Shown here piece after piece: positions 56,078 through 64,000 of a stretch of DNA of 64,000 bases (positions within the stretch are counted from its first letter, which is position 1; every line of letters starts with the position of its first letter). Both the position numbers and the translations under genes were made by a program. Where the stretch lies: contig JAIEMP010000004.1 in NCBI GenBank assembly GCA_019752045.1, positions 372,001-436,000 on the forward strand, in the 5' to 3' direction. Under the pieces are notes generated by a model that saw nothing but the letters and a program-made list of their open reading frames with translations, was not told the origin of the DNA and did no database searches. The DNA comes from Chitinophagaceae bacterium (GTDB taxonomy: Bacteria > Bacteroidota > Bacteroidia > Chitinophagales > Chitinophagaceae).

Positions 56078-57135
56078 TGGATATCACATTATTAGCAGTT
56101 GATTGGGCATTGGTGCTGGAGAAATTCATCTTCATCGCTTTTATCATTACCGTTTCATTGGTGGTGGCTTTGTACATGACGTTTGGCGAACGCAAAGTAG
56201 CGGCATGGATTCAGGATCGTTTGGGTCCAAACCGTGCAGGCCCGTTTGGAATTTTACAACCACTGGCCGATGGTGTAAAAATGTTTTTTAAAGAAGAGAT
56301 CATACCCACTTCGTCTAACAAAATTTTATTTATTCTCGGTCCGTCACTGGCCATGATCACTGCCATGTTAACAAGTGCGGTGATTCCATGGGGCGATAAA
56401 GCAGAATTATTCGGTCGTACCATTTCATTACAAATTGCTGATGTAAATATTGGTATCCTCTATGTATTCGGAATTTTAAGTTTAGGTGTATATGGCATTA
56501 TGATTGGTGCATGGGCGAGTAATAACAAGTTCTCCTTGATGGGTGGTTTGCGTGCAGCATCACAGATCATTTCATATGAACTGGCAATGGGTATTTCATT
56601 GATCGCTTTGATCATGATCACCGGCACATTGAGTTTGGGTGAAATGGTGCATCAGCAAAAAGAAGGATGGTGGAACTTTTTTGTACAGCCGTTGGGTTTT
56701 TTCATTTTTCTGATTTGTGCATTTGCAGAATGTAACCGTACTCCATTTGATTTGGCTGAAGCAGAGAATGAATTGATTGGTGGTTATCATTCTGAATATT
56801 CAAGTTTGAAACTGGGGTTCTATTTATTTGCTGAATACATCAACATGTTCATCAGCAGTGCAGTAATGGCTACATTGTATTTCGGTGGCTATGATATCAT
56901 TCCGTTTTATGATGAGAGTGTGTGGGGATTATCAGCCAACATCATGGCTTTGTTAGGAGCTGCTGCATTATTTTTTAAAATTCTGGTGTTCATTTTTATA
57001 TTCATGTGGGTACGTTGGACAGTTCCAAGATTCCGTTACGATCAATTGATGAACCTTGGTTGGAAGGGATTGATTCCTTTGGCCTTGTTCAATATGTTGG
57101 TGACAGCGGCAGTGATTTTGTTTTTGAAGAAATAG
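56077..57135 (+). CDS. nuoH: NADH-quinone oxidoreductase subunit H
   Basis: 352 residues; its ATG shares one base with the nuoG stop (TAATG). Eight-helix membrane subunit that forms the quinone tunnel. Landmarks: FGERKVAAWIQDRLGPNRAG, LQPLADGVKMFFKEE, ELAMGISLIALIM, CAFAECNRTPFDLAEAENEL, GYHSEYSSLKLGFYLFAEY, and FIFIFMWVRWTVPRFRYDQL. Full length. Confidence 0.97.
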   Translation: MDITLLAVDWALVLEKFIFIAFIITVSLVVALYMTFGERKVAAWIQDRLGPNRAGPFGILQPLADGVKMFFKEEIIPTSSNKILFILGPSLAMITAMLTSAVIPWGDKAELFGRTISLQIADVNIGILYVFGILSLGVYGIMIGAWASNNKFSLMGGLRAASQIISYELAMGISLIALIMITGTLSLGEMVHQQKEGWWNFFVQPLGFFIFLICAFAECNRTPFDLAEAENELIGGYHSEYSSLKLGFYLFAEYINMFISSAVMATLYFGGYDIIPFYDESVWGLSANIMALLGAAALFFKILVFIFIFMWVRWTVPRFRYDQLMNLGWKGLIPLALFNMLVTAAVILFLKK

Positions 57136-57409
57136 GAAATCCGGCCCCCTTCCGACTTCCCCCAGTTGGGGAAGCCACCAAGGCACAAGGCTAACTTATT
57201 TAAAGAGTTTGAGAATGTAAGACATACTGATGATTACTGAGAGTGAATTGAAGGAGTGGGATGGCGAGTAGGAGAGTAAAAGAAGATGTGGAAGCGATGA
57301 AATTGATTATATAAATTAAAGCACCGCTCTTTCCCCTCGGGGATAACTGAGGAACGAAAGTTACGAGCGAAGCTCAGGAGGAGAAAGGGGCTTTCTAAAT
57401 AAAACATTG
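57136..57409. repeat. nuoH-nuoI spacer with two repeat families
   Basis: GGCCCCCTTCC...CCCCAGTTGGGGAAGCC hairpin (57143-57180), then at 57321-57394 a reverse-orientation copy of the repeat found twice at 11467-11640 (GCACCGCTCTTTCCCC ... GGAGAAAGGGGCTTT). 274 bp, no gene seen. Confidence 0.6.
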
Positions 57410-57976
57410 ATGCAATTAACAAACAAAGCAAAACTGGTAGACCGTAAACCAATGAGCATTGCAGAGAAAATTTATCTCCCTGCAATTTTCAAAGGAATGG
57501 GTATTACGTTTTCGCATATTTTTAAAAAGAAGGTAACGATTCAGTATCCCGAGCAGACAAGATCATTCAGTCCGGTGTTTCGTGGTTTGCATATTCTGAA
57601 CCGTGATGAAGAAGGCCGGGAAAATTGTACGGCTTGTGGTTTGTGTGCAGTAGCTTGTCCTGCAGAAGCCATTACGATGGATGCAGCAGAACGTTTGCCT
57701 GGTGAAGAACATTTGTATCGTGAAGAAAAATATGCAGCCAAGTACGAGATCAATATGCTGCGTTGCATTTTCTGTGGTTTGTGTGAAGAGGCTTGTCCGA
57801 AAGATGCAATTTATTTAACCGAAACATTTGCACCTGCCAATTACAGCCGGCAAAGTTTTATTTATGGTAAAGACAATCTGGTGATTCCTCATCCAACGGA
57901 AAACCCGGAAGCATTTACCAAAGCAAAAGGATTAATTGACGAACGAAAGGCGAAAGCCAATCAACAGACTGCATAA
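57410..57976 (+). CDS. nuoI: NADH-quinone oxidoreductase subunit I
   Basis: 188 residues from ATG 57410. Two ferredoxin-type [4Fe-4S] clusters (N6a, N6b): CTACGLCAVACPAEAITM and CIFCGLCEEACPKDAIYL. The N-terminal amphipathic helix (MSIAEKIYLPAIFKGMGITF) lies on the membrane. It links NuoG to NuoB in the electron path. It ends one base before the nuoJ start. Confidence 0.96.
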   Translation: MQLTNKAKLVDRKPMSIAEKIYLPAIFKGMGITFSHIFKKKVTIQYPEQTRSFSPVFRGLHILNRDEEGRENCTACGLCAVACPAEAITMDAAERLPGEEHLYREEKYAAKYEINMLRCIFCGLCEEACPKDAIYLTETFAPANYSRQSFIYGKDNLVIPHPTENPEAFTKAKGLIDERKAKANQQTA

Positions 57977-57977
57977 C

Positions 57978-58481
57978 ATGAGTATTACTGAAATTCTATT
58001 CTGGTTCCTTACTGCAATGGCAGTTGGCGGAGCATTGATGATGGTTACCAGCAAAAACCCGGTGTACAGTGTACTGTGGTTAATTGTTGTATTCTTTGCA
58101 ATTTCCGGTCATTATATTTTATTGAACGCACAGTTCCTTGCAGTGGTGAACATTATTGTATATGCAGGGGCAATCATGGTGTTGTTTTTATTCGTAATCA
58201 TGCTCATGAACATGAATGCAGATAACGAGCCGCAAAAAAACATCTGGTTAAAAATTGCGGGGATGATTGCAGGCGGTTGTTTGCTGCTGGTGTTTATTGC
58301 AGCTATCCGTCAAACAGAAGCGTTGCAAATACAGAAAGTAAATACCGGCGGACAAACAGGATTGATTCATTTGCTGGGCAAAACATTGTTTACTGATTAT
58401 GTATTGCCTTTTGAAATAAGCAGTGTGTTGTTTTTAAGTGCAATGGTAGGAGCCGTGGTGTTGGGGAGAAAGGGAGATTAA
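57978..58481 (+). CDS. nuoJ: NADH-quinone oxidoreductase subunit J
   Basis: 167 residues from ATG 57978. Five membrane helices. ALMMVTSKNPVYSVLWLIVV and the conserved QFLAVVNIIVYAGAIMVLFL with VIMLMNMNADNEP, whose pi-bulge helix is near the E channel, identify it. Confidence 0.95.
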   Translation: MSITEILFWFLTAMAVGGALMMVTSKNPVYSVLWLIVVFFAISGHYILLNAQFLAVVNIIVYAGAIMVLFLFVIMLMNMNADNEPQKNIWLKIAGMIAGGCLLLVFIAAIRQTEALQIQKVNTGGQTGLIHLLGKTLFTDYVLPFEISSVLFLSAMVGAVVLGRKGD

Positions 58482-58602
58482 GAGGCCCCATCCCAACCTT
58501 CCCCAAAGGGGAAGGAGTTTGGCAGCCTGCAATTCGGAGTTGTTCTTTTAATTTTTATGTTTCATTAATTCCCTCCCCTTTGGGGAGGACAGGAGGGGCC
58601 TT
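58482..58602. repeat. nuoJ-nuoK spacer repeats supplying a ribosome-binding site
   Basis: CCTTCCCC/GGGGAAGG hairpin (58498-58516) and CCCTCCCC/GGGGAGG hairpin (58570-58588). AGGAGG at 58591-58596 stands 6 nt before the nuoK ATG. Confidence 0.65.
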
Positions 58603-58938
58603 ATGCCGATCAATTATTATATTTTTTTAGCAATTGCACTGTTCAGTATTGGTGTGGCCGGTGTGTTAACACGCCGAAACGCCATCATTATTTTTATGTG
58701 TGTAGAGTTAATGCTCAATGCAGTGAATCTGTTGCTGGTAGCGTTCAGCAAAATGCATTATGAAAATGTAGTGGTGTTTAATCCTGCATCGCCGGTTGGA
58801 ACAGAAGCGCAGTTGTTTGTATTTTTTATTATGGTGGTGGCAGCAGCAGAGGTAAGTGTAGGGCTGGCCATTATTGTAATGATGTACAGAAATATCCATA
58901 GTGTGGATGTAAACTTTTTGAACAGACTTAAACACTAA
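58603..58938 (+). CDS. nuoK: NADH-quinone oxidoreductase subunit K
   Basis: 111 residues. Three helices. The functional Glu residues lie in [20 protein letters not shown] and in [20 protein letters not shown], as in the family. The N-terminus [12 protein letters not shown] matches the first helix end. Confidence 0.96.
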   Translation: MPINYYIFLAIALFSIGVAGVLTRRNAIIIFMCVELMLNAVNLLLVAFSKMHYENVVVFNPASPVGTEAQLFVFFIMVVAAAEVSVGLAIIVMMYRNIHSVDVNFLNRLKH

Positions 58939-59088
58939 TACAGAAGTACGAACTACGAAGTACGATCTACGGATGGCGTACTTCGTCTCTTGTACTTAAA
59001 TAGATTGACAGATTAAACAAATAGAAGTACGAGGTAAGAAGTGCGAGGTACGTACTTCAAACTTCGTAATTCGTACTTGATTTATATT
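58939..59088. repeat. nuoK-nuoL spacer repeat (GTACGAAGTACG)
   Basis: Multiple GTACGA/AAGTACG words in both orientations (AGTACGAACTACGAAGTACG near 58943, GTACGAGGTAAGAAGTGCGA near 59025, TTCGTAATTCGTACTTG near 59063), able to form long stems that end just before the nuoL ATG. Confidence 0.6.
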
Positions 59089-61026
59089 ATGAACAGTATT
59101 ATTGACCTGGTTTATTTGGTTCCGTTGTTTCCGTTGATTGGTTTTTTGATCAATGGATTGGGAAGAAACAATCTGAGCAAATCGCTCAGCGGCATTATTG
59201 GCAGCGGAGTTATTCTGGCTTCATTTATTGTGAGCCTGTTGATCTTTAATGAAACAAGAGCTGAAGGTTTTACAGCAACAACAGTCAACCTGTTTGAGTT
59301 TATCAATGTAGCCGGGTTAAATATTCCGTTTGCTTTCCAGATAGATCAATTATCTGCACTCTTTCTGCTCATCATTACCGGTGTAGGGTTTCTTATTCAT
59401 GTGTATTCAACTTCCTACATGCACGAAGAAGCGCCGCAGCATTTTGCACGCTACTTTGCTTATCTCAATTTGTTTGTGTTCAGCATGTTGTTGCTGGTGT
59501 TGGGTGCAAACTATCTCATCATGTTTATTGGATGGGAAGGTGTTGGTCTATGTTCTTACTTACTCATTGGTTATTGGTTTAAGAATAATGAATATGGTAA
59601 TGCAGCACGCAAAGCCTTTGTGATGAACCGTATTGGTGATCTTGGATTTTTGCTCGGTTTATTCTTCATCATTCAGCAGTTTGGATCATTAACATACATT
59701 GATGTGTTTTCACAAGCGCAGGGCGCAGGTACAAGCATTCTCACAGTCATTACTCTTTTATTATTTGTTGGTGCTATGGGTAAGAGTGCGCAGATTCCTT
59801 TGTACACCTGGTTGCCCGATGCAATGGCTGGTCCAACACCTGTATCTGCACTCATCCATGCTGCAACGATGGTTACCGCAGGCATCTACATGATTGCACG
59901 GAGCAACATATTATATACGCTGGCTCCCGTTTCACAAACTGTGGTTGCGGTGATTGGTTTGGCAACCGCTATACTTGCAGCTACTATTGCTCTCAAACAA
60001 AACGATATTAAAAAAGTATTGGCTTACTCAACAGTTAGTCAGTTAGGTTATATGTTCCTTGGTTTAGGAGTGGGTGCTTATACAGGTGCTGTGTTTCATG
60101 TAATGACACATGCGTTCTTCAAAGCTCTCTTGTTCTTAGGAGCTGGTTCTGTGATTCACGCCATGCATCATGAGCAAGACATTCGTAAAATGGGTGGCTT
60201 AGCGAAAAAACTTCCTGTAACACATTGGACGTTCTTAGCCGGTTGTATTGCTATCGCCGGTATTCCTCCGTTCAGTGGTTTCTTTTCAAAAGATGAAATA
60301 TTAGTACATGCATTTGCAGCAAATCCTGTTTACTATATAATTGGTTTGGCAGGTGCATTAATGACAGCGTTCTATATGTTCCGTTTATATGCCATGACTT
60401 TCAGAGGAACATTTCGTGGTACACATGAACAGGAACATCCCCGCCTGAATGACGCAGTCGGGCAGGATTTACATGAAAGTCCCTGGCAAATGACGATGCC
60501 ATTGGTTGTGCTTGCTGTATTAGCTATTGTTGCAGGGTTTGTTGGTATACCTGAATTATTTGCGGCTGATGCACATAAGCTGGAACATTATTTAGCTCCT
60601 GTTTTTGCAGCATCAACAGATATTGCAGAAGCACATCATGTATCACATGAAACCGAATATACTTTATTAGCTGTAAGTATAACGCTGATTGTTGTTTCCA
60701 TACTGTATGCATTAAACCGTTTCAGCAAAAAACCTGAAACAGGCGAAGCTGAAGGCTTTGGAAAAATATTGGCCAACAAATGGTATGTAGATGAATTGTA
60801 CAATAACATCATCACAAAACCTTTGAATGGATTTGGCATTTTTGCCAATCGCTTTATTGAAAAGAGTGGCATTGATGGTCTGGTAAACGGTGTAGGTAAA
60901 ACTGTTCAGTGGGGCGGACGTCAACTTCGATTATTACAAAGCGGACAAGTTGGAAACTATGTTTTGTGGATGGTGTTGGGCATATTAATCTTCTTTGTAC
61001 TTGCAATTACAATACTTAATAAATAA
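59089..61026 (+). CDS. nuoL: NADH-quinone oxidoreductase subunit L, with in-frame repeat insertion
   Basis: 645 residues from ATG 59089. Antiporter-like proton-pumping subunit with the long lateral helix at its C-terminus. Core motifs: GWEGVGLCSYLLIGYWF, MNRIGDLGFLLGLFF, LPDAMAGPTPVSALIHAATM, KVLAYSTVSQLGYMFLGLGV and GCIAIAGIPPFSGFFSKDEI. At residues 451-460, after RGTFRGTHEQEH, the sequence PRLNDAVGQD interrupts what in homologues runs straight to LHESPW. It is encoded by the same palindromic element found in rimM. It lies in a loop, so function may be kept. Confidence 0.96.
   Translation: MNSIIDLVYLVPLFPLIGFLINGLGRNNLSKSLSGIIGSGVILASFIVSLLIFNETRAEGFTATTVNLFEFINVAGLNIPFAFQIDQLSALFLLIITGVGFLIHVYSTSYMHEEAPQHFARYFAYLNLFVFSMLLLVLGANYLIMFIGWEGVGLCSYLLIGYWFKNNEYGNAARKAFVMNRIGDLGFLLGLFFIIQQFGSLTYIDVFSQAQGAGTSILTVITLLLFVGAMGKSAQIPLYTWLPDAMAGPTPVSALIHAATMVTAGIYMIARSNILYTLAPVSQTVVAVIGLATAILAATIALKQNDIKKVLAYSTVSQLGYMFLGLGVGAYTGAVFHVMTHAFFKALLFLGAGSVIHAMHHEQDIRKMGGLAKKLPVTHWTFLAGCIAIAGIPPFSGFFSKDEILVHAFAANPVYYIIGLAGALMTAFYMFRLYAMTFRGTFRGTHEQEHPRLNDAVGQDLHESPWQMTMPLVVLAVLAIVAGFVGIPELFAADAHKLEHYLAPVFAASTDIAEAHHVSHETEYTLLAVSITLIVVSILYALNRFSKKPETGEAEGFGKILANKWYVDELYNNIITKPLNGFGIFANRFIEKSGIDGLVNGVGKTVQWGGRQLRLLQSGQVGNYVLWMVLGILIFFVLAITILNK
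60439..60466. repeat. Palindromic repeat inserted in nuoL
   Basis: 28 bp starting CCCCGCCTGAATG and ending GTCGGGCAGG. It is the reverse complement of 9429-9456 with 2 mismatches and starts exactly on a codon boundary. Confidence 0.8.
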
Positions 61027-61044
61027 ACCGGATTAAAACTGTTT

Positions 61045-62484
61045 ATGACTGCATTATTGTTGATATTGATTCCGTTGATTGGTGGCTTCACTGCTTTTTT
61101 TATCAAAGAAGAAAAGCAGGTAAAGATGTGGAGCCTGGCAGTTGCATTCGCCTCGCTGGCAGTAATGAGTTATGGATTGCTGTTTGCTTTTAATCTCGAC
61201 AACAAGGTTTTTGTTGCCGAATGGTTGCCGCAGTTTGGTTCATCATTCGCTTTGCTCATGGATGGAGTAAGCACACTGCTTTGTTTATTAACTGTCGTTG
61301 CTTATCCCGTCATCTTTGCATCTACATGGAAAAGCAAGTATACATCGCCCAATAGTTTTTATGGATTGATGCTGTTAACACAGGCAGGTATACTGGGTGT
61401 GTTTCTTGCAGCAGATGGATTGTTGTTTTATTTCTTCTGGGAGCTGGCGCTTATTCCTGTTTATTTTCTTTGCTCAAAATGGGGTGGCGAAAAACGCATT
61501 GCCGTTACATTTAAATTCTTCATTTATACATTCGTTGGTTCTTTACTGATGCTGGTTGGATTGATTTATCTCTATTATCAAACATCCGATGCATCGTTTT
61601 CCATGCAGTCGTTGTATGAAGTAAAGCTTACCGTAACACAGCAGGCATGGTTGTTCTGGTTATTCTTTATTGCCTTTGCTGTAAAGATGCCGGTGTTCCC
61701 GTTTCATACATGGCAGCCCGATACCTACGAGCAATCTCCAACTGCAGTAACCATGGTGCTGAGTGCATTGATGGTAAAGATGGGTTTGTTTGCAGTGGTA
61801 CGTTGGTTAATCCCTTTGTTCCCTGCAGGAGCTTTGATGTTTGATAATGTAGTGATTGGTTTAAGTGTAGTGGGAATGGTTTATGCAAGTGTGCTTGCCA
61901 TGCAACAGGATGATCTCAAACGTCTGGTGGCTTATTCATCTATTGCCCATATTGGTTTAATGAGTGCAGCACTGTTTGTCAATAACGAAAGTGGTATGCA
62001 GGGAGCAATGATTCAGTTCTTCAGTCACGGTGTAAACGTATTGGGGATGTGGATCGTTGTTGAACTCATCGAACGCCAGTTCGGTACTCGTAAAATGAGT
62101 GAACTGGGAGGTATTGCACAAAAAGCACCAACACTGGCTATTTTATTGGTGGTGGTTGCACTGGCAAATGTGGCATTGCCATTAACCAATGCATTTGTGG
62201 GCGAATTCCTCATGTTTAACGGACTGTTTAAATTTAATCTGTGGTATGCGGCAGTAGGTGGATTGAGTATTATTCTCAGTGCTGTTTATACGTTGCGTAT
62301 GATCCAGAAAGTATTTTTCGGAAATGAAAATGCAGTTACTGTAAATACAACCGAGATCAACTGGTATGAAAAAACAAGTCTGGCAGTAATTGTAGTGGCA
62401 ATCTTTGTAATGGGTATTTATCCAAAACCTGTGTTTGCTTTGGTGCAGGAAACCGTAACAATGATTTTAGGAATTTTTAAATAA
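61045..62484 (+). CDS. nuoM: NADH-quinone oxidoreductase subunit M
   Basis: 479 residues. Second antiporter-like subunit. Conserved blocks are LLFYFFWELALIPVYFLCSK (functional Glu in the FFWE motif), KMPVFPFHTWQPDTYEQSPT, DLKRLVAYSSIAHIGLMSAA and QFFSHGVNVLGMWIVVELIE. Eighteen bases separate it from the nuoL stop. Confidence 0.96.
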   Translation: MTALLLILIPLIGGFTAFFIKEEKQVKMWSLAVAFASLAVMSYGLLFAFNLDNKVFVAEWLPQFGSSFALLMDGVSTLLCLLTVVAYPVIFASTWKSKYTSPNSFYGLMLLTQAGILGVFLAADGLLFYFFWELALIPVYFLCSKWGGEKRIAVTFKFFIYTFVGSLLMLVGLIYLYYQTSDASFSMQSLYEVKLTVTQQAWLFWLFFIAFAVKMPVFPFHTWQPDTYEQSPTAVTMVLSALMVKMGLFAVVRWLIPLFPAGALMFDNVVIGLSVVGMVYASVLAMQQDDLKRLVAYSSIAHIGLMSAALFVNNESGMQGAMIQFFSHGVNVLGMWIVVELIERQFGTRKMSELGGIAQKAPTLAILLVVVALANVALPLTNAFVGEFLMFNGLFKFNLWYAAVGGLSIILSAVYTLRMIQKVFFGNENAVTVNTTEINWYEKTSLAVIVVAIFVMGIYPKPVFALVQETVTMILGIFK

Positions 62485-62584
62485 AGGAAGCATGTTTTTC
62501 AATCGTTCAGTTGAACGGCTGAATAGTTTGTGAAATGCAAATGATTTAAAAGTTGAAGAACGACTTATAATTAAAAGTTGAATA
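62485..62584. repeat. nuoM-nuoN spacer
   Basis: CGTTCA-GT-TGAACG palindrome (62504-62517) and two direct AAAAGTTGAA words near 62550 and 62573; 100 bp without a gene. Confidence 0.5.
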
Positions 62585-63964
62585 ATGAACCTGATTTTAA
62601 TTTCGGCGCTTTGGGGTGTGGTGATGATGTTTAGCGGATTGTTTATTGCAAACAAATCAACAGCAAAAACAATTGCTGTTGTTGGTGCACTTGTTTTGCT
62701 GGCGGGCAACCTGTTTGATCTTTCCGGTAAAATGATCATAGACAGCAACTTCAACGGAATGTTGCAATATGATAAGTTCGGGTTACTTTTTTTAACGGTG
62801 ATTGTACTGGCCTTGCTGTTTTATTTTCTGCTCAGCGGTAAGGCCATTCAGGAAGTGGGCAATCACTCCTACGAATACTTTGCCCTCATGTTTTTTATCA
62901 TGAGTGGGATTGGATTAGTTGCTTTGTTCAATAATCTTCTGATCCTGTTTATTGGTATCGAAATTGTTTCTATTCCGCTGTATATCTTAACAGGTGCAGA
63001 TAAAAAGAACCTGAAGGGAAATGAAGCAGCACTTAAATATTTTTTAATGGGCGCATTCTCTACCGGTATCATGCTTATGGGTATTGCATTTTTGTATGGT
63101 GCTACCGGATCTTTTCAGGTAGATAAATTAAACCTCACGGCCAATGATAACTTCACCATTTTTCTGGTGATTGGTGTTGTAATGATTATGATTTCACTGG
63201 CGTTTAAAGTTTCTGCAGCTCCTTTTCATTTCTGGACACCCGATGTGTACGATGGTGCACCCACCGTTTTTACATCCTTTATGGCCAGCATTGTAAAAGC
63301 TGCTGTCTTTATCGGTTTCCTCAACTTGTTTATGAATGGTTTTGGAACCATCACAGGTAAATGGCAACTGTCCATTGCCATCATCACTGCACTTACATTG
63401 TTCATTGGAAATATTACAGCCGTGTATCAGCAAAGTGTAAAACGTATGCTGGCTTATTCAAGCATTGCACAGGCCGGCTTTATGATGTTTGCCATTTTTG
63501 CGGTAAACGATATGTCAAAGCAGGGACTGCTCTTATATGCAGCTGCTTACTGTCTTGCCACCATTGGCATTTTTGCAGTGCTTGTAAAAATGAAAGATTT
63601 TACCATTGATGGGTTTAACGGTTTGGCTAAAAAAGAACCGCTCATTGCATTGGTGGTAACGGTTTGTTTTCTCTCTCTTGCAGGTATTCCGTTAACTGCA
63701 GGGTTCTTTGCTAAATATTTTGTGCTGGCTGCAGCCATTAAAACAGGTACTTATCTGTGGCTGGTAATTTTTGCTGTATTGATGGCAGCTGTGAGTGTAT
63801 ATTATTACTTCCGTGTGATACAGGCCATGTACTTTAAAGAAGGCAACAGCGAAATGGCCGAAACAAGTTCCGGCTTTAAGGGATTGCTCGTGGCAGTTGC
63901 AGTACTCATTATTGTATTGGGTGTTGCGCCCAACCTGCTGCTCAACTGGTTAATCCTGTATTAA
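62585..63964 (+). CDS. nuoN: NADH-quinone oxidoreductase subunit N
   Basis: 459 residues. Third antiporter-like subunit. LLILFIGIEIVSIPLYILTG (functional Glu in GIE), KVSAAPFHFWTPDVYDGAPT, VKRMLAYSSIAQAGFMMFAI and SLAGIPLTAGFFAKYFVL identify it. Last gene of the operon; no terminator is visible in the 36 bp that remain. Confidence 0.96.
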   Translation: MNLILISALWGVVMMFSGLFIANKSTAKTIAVVGALVLLAGNLFDLSGKMIIDSNFNGMLQYDKFGLLFLTVIVLALLFYFLLSGKAIQEVGNHSYEYFALMFFIMSGIGLVALFNNLLILFIGIEIVSIPLYILTGADKKNLKGNEAALKYFLMGAFSTGIMLMGIAFLYGATGSFQVDKLNLTANDNFTIFLVIGVVMIMISLAFKVSAAPFHFWTPDVYDGAPTVFTSFMASIVKAAVFIGFLNLFMNGFGTITGKWQLSIAIITALTLFIGNITAVYQQSVKRMLAYSSIAQAGFMMFAIFAVNDMSKQGLLLYAAAYCLATIGIFAVLVKMKDFTIDGFNGLAKKEPLIALVVTVCFLSLAGIPLTAGFFAKYFVLAAAIKTGTYLWLVIFAVLMAAVSVYYYFRVIQAMYFKEGNSEMAETSSGFKGLLVAVAVLIIVLGVAPNLLLNWLILY

Positions 63965-64000
63965 GTCCGTCTGCAGAAAGAACTTGTTTATCGTTGGTTG

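Overview
The window looks like chromosome from a member of the Bacteroidota, most likely the family Chitinophagaceae. Four things point there. Two large proteins end in type IX secretion (T9SS) C-terminal sorting domains. The housekeeping sigma factor is the short SigA/RpoD form of this phylum. Many genes are preceded by the Bacteroides-type -7 box TAnnTTTG. Intergenic DNA is packed with small palindromic repeats. Genus-level assignment is not possible from sequence reading alone.

Layout. 1-5.6 kb: a secreted lipase-like protein (cut by the window edge), a small exported protein, a Tat-targeted superoxide dismutase, an LptF/LptG permease, a conserved unknown and a START-like protein. 5.9-12.4 kb: rpoD, two glycosyltransferases, ffh, rpsP, rimM. 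12.4-21.4 kb: an ECF-type sigma factor and membrane anti-sigma factor, divergent from an outer-membrane PKD/beta-barrel protein and a membrane TPR-CHAT protease, then two lipoproteins. 21.4-26.6 kb: small unknowns, dinB, a 1-Cys peroxiredoxin and two pseudouridine synthases. 27.2-35.7 kb: one giant 2,826-residue T9SS-secreted mosaic protein. 35.8-42.3 kb: rlmN, a thiolase, two small exported proteins and a 981-residue T9SS beta-propeller protein. 42.5-45.0 kb: a GIY-YIG nuclease gene next to tRNA-Ser(GCT), hisS and a low-molecular-weight phosphatase. 45.2-49.2 kb: TonB, a small membrane protein, a PstS-like lipoprotein and a TPR protein. 49.3-64 kb: a complete 14-gene complex I operon (nuoA to nuoN) with two extra small membrane-protein genes between nuoE and nuoF.

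The most interesting signal is in 13-21 kb. The same bipartite motif, AGGGTAACA, exactly 15 nt, then TGATATACC (or TGATCTGCC), precedes the PKD/CHAT operon and both lipoprotein genes. This defines a probable ECF-sigma regulon. Its predicted products span the envelope: outer-membrane barrel, periplasmic TPR-CHAT protease, inner-membrane TPR anti-sigma, cytoplasmic sigma. I infer a signalling route in which the CHAT protease could act on the anti-sigma factor, by analogy with TPR-CHAT/Csx30/RpoE in type III-E CRISPR systems.

A second theme is repeat biology. A roughly 28-bp palindromic element occurs between genes (9429-9456) and also in frame inside rimM and nuoL, where both copies encode the same NDxVGQ peptide. 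The GIY-YIG gene is bracketed by two copies of the tRNA-Ser trailer plus terminator, with the trailer hairpin inverted in one copy. Most nuo spacers carry repeats of several different families, two of which supply the ribosome-binding site of the next gene.
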